Notes under the pieces: model-generated | What the model was told of the DNA's origin: nothing | Seen by the model: the letters and a program-made list of their open reading frames with translations, nothing else | The model's database searches: none | In this document: positions 42,723-51,265 of the stretch, one piece after another | Position numbering within the stretch: the first letter of the stretch is position 1 | How the letters are laid out: each line of letters begins with the position of its first letter | From: Nothophaeocryptopus gaeumannii | Lineage: Eukaryota > Ascomycota > Dothideomycetes > Mycosphaerellales > Mycosphaerellaceae | Reading direction: 5' to 3' | Assembly (NCBI GenBank): GCA_031771865.1 | Contig: JASISA010000023.1 | Span: 1,054,001-1,118,000, forward strand | Length of the DNA stretch: 64,000 nt | Position numbers and translations under genes: made by a program

Positions 42723-44528
42723 ATGCCTTGGTTGAGCGAGTGGTCGTATCCGCTGCCTGAGGAGAACTTGATCAGTGGGACGTTTGATCATTGCGAATAT
42801 GATAAAGACAAGCCTGTTCGATCAGCAACATTCTTTAGCTGTGGTACAGCCTGTACTGACGATAGCTAATAGATATACATTGACCTCGATAACCCAGATC
42901 GAACGCTATCATGGAATCAATCTCGCTCAATCGTTCGCAAACTCGTCGCAGGTTTCCACGCTGCAGGCTTGAGGCCTGGCGACTGTGTCAGCATAGCTTC
43001 TTTCAACGACATCATGTACTGCATGCTCTTTCTAGGCTTGGTGGGGGCAGGCGGAGTCTTCAGCGGAAGCAATCCAGCATACACACCTTACGAAGTTGAG
43101 CACCACGTCAAAATGGCAAAAGTGAAGTATCTCATTGTCGAGCCCGAGCTACTGCCGATCATTCTCGAAGGCACGCACGGTATCGTTGATCGGAGGAACA
43201 TCTTCATCTTTAACGTCAGAGGCCAGCCGTGTCCTGAGGAATTCCGATCTTGGGAATGGCTTCTATCCCAGGGCGAGAAAGACTGGACTCGTTTCAGTGG
43301 AAGAGAAAGGTGCAGAAAGACCAGCGTTGCGCGTTTGACCACCAGTGGAACCACTGGACCTCCAAAGATGGCTGTGCAGAGCCACTACAATGCTACTAGC
43401 TGGTTTACGATGGCGTCCGAAATCAGATCTCCGCCGTGGGAGATACGGAACTTGATTCCTCTCCCTCTCTTCCATGTCGCAACCGTTCCTGCGTGCCATT
43501 GCGGGCCTCTGCGTCATGGGAACGTGTCGTATATCATGAGACGATTCGGCCTGGAAGCTTTCCTCGCCGCTGTTGAAACGTACCAGATCACTACGTTGGA
43601 TTTGTCCCGCCTCTTGTGATAGCAATCATCAACTCTCCTCTTCGGCGTAAGTACTCACTGCGGTCGGTTCGCTGAGTCGCCTGTGGGGCAGCACCCTTGG
43701 ATCGGGAGTCCGGCGAGAAGCTCAAAGCATTGTGTGCTCCTGACTGTACATTCACACAAGTACTGGGCTCCACGGAGACAACAGGCATGTTCACGCTGTT
43801 TTATTATCCCGATGAGGACAATACAGGCAGCGTCGGTAACACGTGGTTTCCAAATTCGGATGTCAAGTGCGTTAAGCGACTCAAAAGCTCTTTGATCAAG
43901 CATCTAATCCGTAGCAGGCTCATCGACGACGACGGAAACGACATCACGGCATTTGATGTCCGAGGAGAGCTGTGCATCCGTGGTCCATCCGTTATCGATG
44001 GATACTTCGAGAATCCAGAAGCGAATGCGAGTTCTTGGGATAGCGAGGGATACTTCAAAACCGGCGATATCGTGTACCGCGACGGAAAAAGCAGGAAGTG
44101 GTATATAGTGGATCGGAAAAAGGTGGGTTGCCGTTCACTTCCAATCGCAGGCCGCTCGTTGACGGAAGTGATAGGAGCTGATCAAAGTTCGAGGATTCCA
44201 AGTCGCGCCCCCAGAGCTTGAAGGCGTACTCCTGAGTCATCCAGAAATACTCGATGTTGCAGTCATTGGCCTGCCCGCTCCTCCGAACAGCGATGCCGAG
44301 CTTCCGAGAGCTTACGTGGTGAAGGCAGCAGGGTCCACGCTTTCGGAGGCAGATGTGAAGAGGCTCATCACGAATCGATTGGCGTCCTATAAGAAGCTCA
44401 CTGGAGACGTGGTGTTCGTCACCGAGATTCCCCAGAGCGCGAGTGGAAAGATCTTGAAGCGTGTTCTGAGGGAAGAGGCTCAGAAGGAGTCGGCGGAGGG
44501 TGTTGGATATATGAGACCGAAGTTGTGA
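42723..44528 (+). pseudogene. Acyl-CoA ligase (4-coumarate-CoA ligase-like), frameshifted and with a stop
   Basis: AMP-forming acyl/aryl-CoA ligase family. Exons: 42723-42815 (MPWLSEWSYPLPEENL), then from 42873 after a 57-nt intron (GTTCGA..AATAG). It carries GVFSGSNPAYTPYE, the AMP-binding loop LTTSGTTGPPK, LPLFHVATVP, QVLGSTETTG and ELCIRGP. Introns 43867-43917 (joins SDVK to LIDDD) and 44123-44174 (joins DRKK to ELIKVRGFQVAPPELE) are clean. The 3' end has SASGKILKRVLREE and finishes RPKL, a weak PTS1-like tail. Two lesions break it: near 43601 the frame moves by one missing base in a T-run (ITTLDLS.. instead of continuing to FVPPLVIAIINSP), and TGA at 43673-43675 interrupts KYSLRSVR-stop-VACGAAPLD. 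No intron can remove either without deleting conserved residues. Probably non-functional, unless these are sequence errors. Confidence 0.85.
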
Positions 44529-44593
44529 ACAGGTGTACTCTCCTGGACCTTTCAAACACTGCTCTGCTCCGAGCAATCTCTATCAATGCTGAT

Positions 44594-45547
44594 CTACTGG
44601 CGGCTAGCGAATGTCAAGCGGGTAGGCAGTTGCTTCAGCTTCCAGACCCTTCGATCAGCCCCAAGGCATGCTTCAATGGTATTGACATGCCCAAGACCGA
44701 CGTTATCGAATGCCAGCTTCTCCAACTTGTCAAAGACATCCCTATATGTCCCGAACAAGTCATCCACCGATGTCGGGTAGCAAAGCGAGATCTCAAATCG
44801 TAGGCGCCCAATTTCTAGCGGTGCTCGTAATGTCTTGCCGTGGACGAAACAAGGTCCTTGAAAAGCAAGTAGGTTGAACAGTGACCAAAGTGCCCTGTAG
44901 GCGCCGGTGCTGAATTCGCTGCCAAAGCCGTTTGTCTCAAAGATTCTCAGGTCGATGTTGACGACAGGGTCGAGCTCGGGTGTCACAGGAACAGAGAGCC
45001 AAGTCGGCCACATCGAGGATCCTTTGACCATAATGTCCAGACGTAGGGGCTTAGCTTGCTTCGGGCCTTTCTGCCTCAGAACATCGTGCACCTCGGCATG
45101 TATTTCCCTGTTGCACAGCTTCAATTGGAGTAGGGCAGGCTTAGGTGACTTCGCCTCGAAGTAGATGGTACTGATTGTCGGGGCATTTGGACAGCGTTCG
45201 CCAGCATGATCAGGATCCTCTGGTGGTCTGCGCCTTTCGTCTAGGAGGGATTCATAAATGATGTTCCTGAGCTCTCTTGGAAGGCCGAGGAACGTCGCTG
45301 CCGATCCGGGAGGCCGCCCACCATCACTGCAATTGTCAGACTGGGGCGATGCGGTTGGTATGCAGTGTTGCTCTGCTGTATGTTGATGAGGTGCGAGTCC
45401 AGAGAGGGTGTCCATAGGGTAAGACGAGTCCGATGATGTCTCGGCCGGTTCATTGAGCGTGGGACATATTGCGGCATAGCTTTGAGTTTCAGGGTCCCAC
45501 TTTTCCTGCCGGATTGATGACAACGTCGCTGCCTGCACCGACGACAT
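44594..45547 (-). CDS. F-box-like / 2EXR-type fungal protein
   Basis: Single exon, 317 aa, ATG 45547. Residues 1-80 are polar and disordered. At about residue 87 lies FLGLPRELRNIIYESLL, the LPxELRxxIYxxLL motif that opens many F-box-like or 2EXR domains expanded in filamentous fungi. After it come KPALLQLKLCNREIHAEVHD, a typical second motif of such proteins, and a C-terminal region with LDPVVNIDLRIF and GRLRFEISL. Such proteins may be substrate adaptors, but no function is established for this one. It is tail-to-tail with the broken acyl-CoA ligase gene, 65 bp apart. Confidence 0.75.
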   Translation of the reverse strand: MSSVQAATLSSIRQEKWDPETQSYAAICPTLNEPAETSSDSSYPMDTLSGLAPHQHTAEQHCIPTASPQSDNCSDGGRPPGSAATFLGLPRELRNIIYESLLDERRRPPEDPDHAGERCPNAPTISTIYFEAKSPKPALLQLKLCNREIHAEVHDVLRQKGPKQAKPLRLDIMVKGSSMWPTWLSVPVTPELDPVVNIDLRIFETNGFGSEFSTGAYRALWSLFNLLAFQGPCFVHGKTLRAPLEIGRLRFEISLCYPTSVDDLFGTYRDVFDKLEKLAFDNVGLGHVNTIEACLGADRRVWKLKQLPTRLTFASRQ

Positions 45548-46058
45548 CGAAGTCCGCCCTCAGACTCGCGTGTCTCCGCCTCTCCAAGGCAACATCACCT
45601 CTGGGTCGTTATCGATAAGAACTGTATTGACTTCAAGCACGCATATTGATCCTTCGAAGCCACTAAGCGGCGCCTCTATGTCGAGATGCCTGCCTACTAC
45701 GAATGTTCCCACCCTGAATGGCTCAAAAGCACTTGGTACCTGCTGGTAGACAGGCTGTGCTCACCGGCGAAGTCGAATGTGGAACTCAAGTCTGCAATAT
45801 TCCCTGATTCATTGGACGCCGACATGCACGCTCCCGCTGGCCTGTTGCCTTCATCTGCTACCCTCACCGAGTATGCAGAATGTGGTCATGTGAAGTATAA
45901 GAGCATCTTCATGTTCTTGACAAGCCGAAGTTTTCTCGATGATTTATATACCCAGCTTCAATCGTTCTGACAGCGAGAGCATCTTTGATCTTGCTCTTGA
46001 CCTAGGCTTTGACGACTTTAATATCAACAACTTCGAAGATCCTCAATCTCCTACCAAG
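45548..46058. other. Divergent upstream region of the F-box-like and AAA ATPase genes
   Basis: A 94-codon ORF at 45686-45970 and an in-frame upstream extension of the ATPase from ATG 45939 occupy this stretch; neither has recognised motifs. Confidence 0.4.
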
Positions 46059-48110
46059 ATGGCACGTACAGCACAGACAGCTCGTCGTAGCACCGGTGGC
46101 CGCGTTCCGAACGGCACTAATGGACCTGTCGTCGATAATCCCGAGCTTGGCGAGGACGAGGCCCTGAAGTTGAAGGAGATCGAGGAGGGCGAGATGCAGG
46201 CTCAAATCAAACACATCGACAAGAAGTACACCGAACAGGGCCAGACCTACTATGCAGAGACTTTGGAGGAGGTGATCCCAGATCAGATCAACTGGTGGAG
46301 CAAGTTCGCCCTTTGCATCGTCCGCCACATGGACGGGTCCAACAAATTCGTGCAAAAGACCAGCCTGCAAGTCAACTCTCAACATCTCAAGGAAATCCTG
46401 AAGAAAGCTATCGGCAGCTTCCCTGGTGTATCTTTCCAGACCAAAGAGATCACCATCGACGAGCCTTATCGCGTCCTCTTCCACTACAAGGACGAATTGG
46501 AGCAAGCTGGAGAGAAGCTGGTCGATGAAGAGGCTACTGCTCATCTCAATTTGCTACTGGACTTCATCTATGAGAAGTTCAAGGATACCATCGAAGAGAC
46601 CGAGAATCTGAAAGAGCAGGGCCTTATGTCCTATCAACACCTCTGGACCCTCTTCCGTCCTGGCACCGTGGTCTACGCACCGGTCTTTGGACAGCCCCGA
46701 GCATTCAAGCTCGACAGCTATCAATACTCTTACTGCAACCCTCCCGGCCTTCAGCTGTCAACAGAATACGTCGACTTCGATGGGGACGACTTCGGGATCC
46801 GTCAGAGCGGAACAATGATCTCTCCTTTCGCTGGTGCAGAACGTATCTGCGACCTTGAAGCTTTGCCCATGGTCTTCCATCCTGAGCCGGAGGAAGTTCG
46901 AAAGCAGCTTATTCAACGAGGCAAGCGGTTCGAGAAGTTCGCTGGTATGCACTTCAACTGTTACAGCGGCATTGCGCTGGAGTACACTGGCTGTGGCATT
47001 GCTCGATACAATATCGATGGTCGGGTCGTCGTTGACTGCAAGACCTATCACCGACTCAATCCCAACGGAGCATTCAGTGTGAACGCGTTTGCTTCTGACG
47101 AGGATAAGCGCAAGAAACGCCGACGTATTCAGGATGAGGATGAGGAAGATGCCGAGACTGCTGAGCTTGTCCCTCAAGACAAGCTGGACCTTGCTCCTCT
47201 CACAGACGACCAACTTCTCCTGACCAATGCGATGGTCCGTGGCTTCTCCTTCACCGAAAAGCACTGGCTTGAGTTCTTCGTCGACAAGCTCACTTCACCC
47301 GACTGGAACACCAACTGCTTTGACCAGCTTGTCCTACCAGAGGCTCAAAAGGGTCTCGTGCAAGCTCTCGTTGCCAACCATGTACAGCAACGTAGCGACT
47401 TCGATGACATCGTCAAGGGCAAGGGTCAGGGCCTTATCCTCGTTCTTCACGGGCCACCTGGAGTAGGCAAGACGCTGACAGCTGAGACTGTCGCAGAGTT
47501 CTGCAAGCGACCACTCTACATGGTATCATCTGGTGACCTAGGTACAACATCCGAGAAGCTCGACGAACGCCTCTCACGCATCTTGGACATGGCCAGCACC
47601 TGGAAGGCCGTGCTCCTCATCGATGAGGCAGACGTGTTTCTCGAACGCCGATCTTTACATGACATGGAACGTAACAGCTTGGTCAGCATATTTCTACGTG
47701 TTCTCGAGTACTACAAGGGCATTCTCTTCTTGACTTCCAACCGCGTCTCGACGTTTGACGACGCGTTCAAGTCTCGAATCCACGTGCCACTCAAGTACAA
47801 CGACTTGACTGCCGATAGCCGGACCCAGATCTGGAGGCACTTCCTCCGCGATGAGAACGTTGATGATGAGGGCTACCGGGCTTTGGCCGAGGCTGATATC
47901 AATGGTCGACAAATCAAGAACGTCATCAGAACAGCGAAATCGCTGGCTCAGTTCAGAGGCGAGAGGTTGGATCAGAAGAAGCTGGAGCAAGTCATTCGTA
48001 TTCAAATGGAATTTGAGGCGGAGCTTGATTTGGATGGGAAGGCTACTACGAACAGGGTTGATGGGAGCAAGCAGGTCAATGGAGTCAATGGGCCTGTCAA
48101 CGGACACTGA
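46059..48110 (+). CDS. AAA-type ATPase with fungal N-terminal domain
   Basis: Single-exon P-loop ATPase, 683 aa from ATG 46059 (CAAGATGG context; MARTAQTARRSTGG). The same frame has an earlier ATG at 45939 adding 40 residues (723 aa), so the start is uncertain. The N-terminal region of about 90-380 matches the uncharacterised domain common in fungal AAA proteins (YQHLWTLFRPGTVVYAPVFG; CDLEALPMVFHPEPEEVRKQ; HFNCYSGIALEYTGCGIARY). The AAA module has Walker A GPPGVGKT at about 465-472, Walker B with VLLIDEADVFLERR, sensor-1 LFLTSNRV and FKSRIHVPLKY as the arginine-finger area. The C-terminal tail is short and polar. These proteins are numerous in filamentous fungi and mostly of unknown substrate; intracellular, no membrane segment. 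Confidence 0.88.
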   Translation: MARTAQTARRSTGGRVPNGTNGPVVDNPELGEDEALKLKEIEEGEMQAQIKHIDKKYTEQGQTYYAETLEEVIPDQINWWSKFALCIVRHMDGSNKFVQKTSLQVNSQHLKEILKKAIGSFPGVSFQTKEITIDEPYRVLFHYKDELEQAGEKLVDEEATAHLNLLLDFIYEKFKDTIEETENLKEQGLMSYQHLWTLFRPGTVVYAPVFGQPRAFKLDSYQYSYCNPPGLQLSTEYVDFDGDDFGIRQSGTMISPFAGAERICDLEALPMVFHPEPEEVRKQLIQRGKRFEKFAGMHFNCYSGIALEYTGCGIARYNIDGRVVVDCKTYHRLNPNGAFSVNAFASDEDKRKKRRRIQDEDEEDAETAELVPQDKLDLAPLTDDQLLLTNAMVRGFSFTEKHWLEFFVDKLTSPDWNTNCFDQLVLPEAQKGLVQALVANHVQQRSDFDDIVKGKGQGLILVLHGPPGVGKTLTAETVAEFCKRPLYMVSSGDLGTTSEKLDERLSRILDMASTWKAVLLIDEADVFLERRSLHDMERNSLVSIFLRVLEYYKGILFLTSNRVSTFDDAFKSRIHVPLKYNDLTADSRTQIWRHFLRDENVDDEGYRALAEADINGRQIKNVIRTAKSLAQFRGERLDQKKLEQVIRIQMEFEAELDLDGKATTNRVDGSKQVNGVNGPVNGH

Positions 48111-48621
48111 GCAGAAGATGACTTGCGAAGTTGGTTTATTGATTAAGCACATGGGCTTCAGTTTCTTTCGATAGAATAAGTAAGCTTGCCGTCAAGAGCT
48201 GTTCTTCTCCCTTGGTTCCTCACAGTCCCTCTCTTCACCCTCTGGCACATGGGTGGAATTGCAGGGATCACATGCACTTTACCGTCATTGGCTTTTTGGC
48301 TTTGCGGGCCGTTCTGGATCCGCGTCCTCGGAAAGCGCATCACTCAGCCCGCTTCACGAGCTTCACCTGCGACAGCTGACTCTTGTGCTTTGCTTCTGAT
48401 TGTTACCATACTTACTGTCTTAGACATTTGCCTCACCTACAGCTGCAGCTGCCCTTCCTTTCTCTTCCACCTCCAGCTCGACTGGAACTGGAGCTGAAGC
48501 TGGAAACCTGGACAGCAACAACGTCGGACCGCCGCCGCCACTGCCATCTCTATTGCCATTGCCGTCGCTGAGACACGCCATACCCGGACACATACTTACA
48601 CACTTGGCAAAGAAGTCCGCT
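48111..48621. other. Intergenic, upstream of NCBP3 gene
   Basis: No gene supported. CT-rich leader-like sequence precedes ATG 48622. Confidence 0.4.
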
Positions 48622-50202
48622 ATGGCGGCCTCCTCCACAATGCAAGTCGACATGGACCTCGAGTTCGACGACCCCGAGCTCGCGCGCATGCAAGCCGAAG
48701 CCGCGAAGCTGAATGCGGTGCGTAGGAAACCATGAAGAGCAGGAGCGAAGACACGTACTGATGCCATACTGTAGCTGCCGTCAATGGCACTGGAGGCAGA
48801 AGCCGAGAATGACTACCGGAGCATGAACGGTGTGGAAGAGGGAGAAGTGGACGCAAGCGAGGTTGCGGCGACCAAGGTTCATATTGTGGGCCTTGCGGAT
48901 CTGAACACGCAGGACGTCCAGAACTTCGCGCGGGATCACTTCAGCGGTGATGAATTCATGAAGGTGGAATGGGTGGATGACAACTCTGCGAACCTGGTAT
49001 ATGGCACAGCTGAAGCTGCCGCTGAGGCGCTACGCACTCTCTCGGCTGTCGAGTGGGAAGACCCAAACGAGCTACGGGCTGCGAAGCCATTGGTGACCCA
49101 CCCGAGTGTGTCTCTGGTGGTGCGCATGGCTCGGGTCACCGACACAAAGGTGCAGGGCGCCTCTAAGTACAGTCGCTACTACCTCATGCATCCAGAAGAA
49201 GACCCTGAGAATCGTCCTAGACGGAGATTCCCTGACCGTGGTCGGGGTGGCAGAGGCAGAGGTAGAAGACGGGCTTACAGCAGAAGCAGTCGAGGCTCGG
49301 CCACACCCTTCGACGAGAACCTCTACGATGACGATGCGGAGTCTAGGTCGAAGCGAAAGACCCCAACAGCACCAAGAGACTACCTTGGCAGTTTCGAGAC
49401 AGAATCAGACCTACTGAGAGACCGGAGTCCGCGCCGACGACGAATGTCGCGACGAGGAGAAGGCGACCTCTTCGAGGCCCGAAAGGATGGCCGACTTCGC
49501 GACCGAAGTGCCTCACCGATGCGCGACGGAGATGGTCGATTCGGCTTCGACGAAGACCAGCCACGCAGACAAACTGCTCGTCGACGCTCACCGCCACCGG
49601 CACGCAACGAGGACAACTACCGTACTCGTGAAACCCTCAAGACGGAGCTCTTCCCGAGCAAGAAGGCCGTCTCGGCTCTCGCTCCTTCGAATGGCCACGC
49701 TAACAACAAATCTTCAATTGAGCTCTTCCCGGCCCGCGCGGCATCGCCTGACAGAGGTAAGGAGCTATTCCCTAACAGAATCAACAACACATTCAAGACT
49801 GTGAAGGTGGCCCACCCAAATGAGGTGGCTGCCGCATTCAATCAAGTCGACCTCAATAAGCAACACTATCAGCAAGATGAAGAACAGAGTACTTACACAG
49901 ATATATCAGGTCGAGATGGACGACCGAGCGACCGCGATCAGACGACGAACGACAAGTCACGCGACCTTTTCGCTCGAATCGATGCAGACTCTACTGCCGG
50001 CCGGCTGAATGGCCCGGCTGGCAGTGGTGCTGGCTTCAGCTTTAAGGGTGCTGGCACGCGAAATGAACAGGGAATTTCTTTCTTGGGCGCGAGTCGAGCG
50101 ACGAACGAGCTGTTCCCGAAGACAGGTGGTGGTGCAGCAGGAGAGGATCTGTTCGCTAACAAGATTCGGAGTCGGCGGCGAGGCGCGGCGGACTACATCT
50201 AG
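48622..50202 (+). CDS. Nuclear cap-binding protein subunit 3-like (NCBP3/DUF2414)
   Basis: RNA-binding protein of the NCBP3 family, which in animals joins NCBP1 in cap binding and mRNA export; the fungal role is inferred. Exons 48622-48717 and 48775-50202 flank a 57-nt intron (GTGCGT, TACTGAT branch, TGTAG), giving 507 aa. The N-terminus is acidic (DMDLEFDDPELARMQAEAAK). The RRM-like domain lies at about 60-145 (KVHIVGLADLNTQDVQNFAR; VEWVDDNSANLVYGTAEAAA) followed by SKYSRYYLMHPEEDPE. The rest is Arg-rich and disordered: RGRGGRGRGRRRAYSRSSRG, many RS dipeptides, and repeated ELFPxK/R motifs (TELFPSKK, IELFPAR, KELFPNR, NELFPKT, EDLFANK). It ends RSRRRGAADYI at TAG 50200-50202. The same frame stays open past this stop (next entry). 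Confidence 0.85.
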
Positions 50203-50772
50203 GAGCAGGAGTCGTCACGTCGCAGTCGGCAAGGACCGGTTCTTATGGATCTCAGAGAGCAGTACTTGGCGGATAGGAATCGCAAGAGACGTTCTGGTCG
50301 CAAGAAAGAGTACGGAAGTGACCATCGAGACACTCGAGACTACGGCACAAACTACGGACGAAGTTACGAAGAAGCCCCCCATTACGAAGGCGTCAAAGCC
50401 TTCAATAGGAGGCGTGGCCGAGGCGACCAGCGTTACCTGCAGACGCTCCGGGGTTCCCCAAAATATGACTCCTATTCGGATCTTCAGCAAGAGGTGGAGC
50501 GCTCAAGCTCTACTCACTACGCTTACTCTGATCATCGTCAATACGACGATCACCGCGGTTACGATTATCACCAGCACGGCAAATATCACCACGACGGGCA
50601 GAAATGGCTCGATCACAACCAGCCTGGCTATCAGCCTGAGGTCAGTAGCGATCGCCGACTATCGCGACAGCCGCCGACGAGGGGAGGTAAGAAGTATCGT
50701 CCAAGTCTCGGTCGACGTCGTGGGCCTATGGATGCTATCTTGAGCTCGTCGGACGCGGATTATGGTTATTGA
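50203..50772 (+). CDS. Same-frame ORF directly after the NCBP3 stop
   Basis: After TAG 50200-50202 the NCBP3 frame continues for 189 sense codons. The only early ATG is at 50245 (MDLREQYLADRNRKRRSGRK), 42 bp after the stop, and from it 175 aa can be made. Composition is Arg/Tyr/Asp/His-rich: RDTRDYGTNYGRSYEEAP, HRQYDDHRGYDYHQHGKY, RGGKKYRPSLGRRRGPMDAI. This resembles the low-complexity style of NCBP3 itself. Options are a C-terminal extension reached by readthrough or alternative splicing, a separate small gene, or chance. The NCBP3 end looks natural, so I do not merge them. Confidence 0.35.
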   Translation, partial: EQESSRRSRQGPVLMDLREQYLADRNRKRRSGRKKEYGSDHRDTRDYGTNYGRSYEEAPHYEGVKAFNRRRGRGDQRYLQTLRGSPKYDSYSDLQQEVERSSSTHYAYSDHRQYDDHRGYDYHQHGKYHHDGQKWLDHNQPGYQPEVSSDRRLSRQPPTRGGKKYRPSLGRRRGPMDAILSSSDADYGY

Positions 50773-51265
50773 CCGAACCGGATATTCTTCTGGATGCCTC
50801 CTGTGCTTTGAGCTATGGGACATCTCTCAGCATTCTGGGGCATTGGCTTGCTCTGGGGCCGCGCTTCTTTTCTTACTGTTATTGCATGCATGGGTGGAAC
50901 GCGGCGAGAGCTCCTCATTTGGAGTCGAAACAGGGCTTGGACGTAACGGGCGGTTGCTTTACGCAAGATCCTCGGTGGATCGCAGCGAAAGCTTCCTCTC
51001 TGGGAGTCGAAACAGGCCCGGACATTGCGAGCAGCTTCTGTCACGCATGCTTCTCCTGATTGATTGTTTGCAGCGTCGGCGTTGGGGCACCCACACGGAC
51101 ATGAGATACCGCTCAACGCTGGGAGGAAGGGCGAATAGGAGGACGATTAGAAGGTCTTCGTCTTCAGATACCCGAAATGAAAAGTGAAAATTGAGTATTG
51201 AGGAATGGCTTTGAACTTCAATATCTTGTCTGATGCTACTTGGAATAGTCGACATTAGAGCGGCT
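50773..51265. other. Convergent 3' region, 493 bp
   Basis: Between the ORF ending at 50772 and the MLH3 stop. Contains an imperfect direct repeat around GGAGTCGAAACAGG (near 50921 and 51002). No gene supported. Confidence 0.4.

Noticed and set aside
41561..44528. Isomerase and ligase pair as part of a host-specific toxin cluster
   Set aside because: Related enzyme families occur in such clusters, but they are also ordinary beta-oxidation enzymes, no other cluster genes are present, and the ligase is broken.
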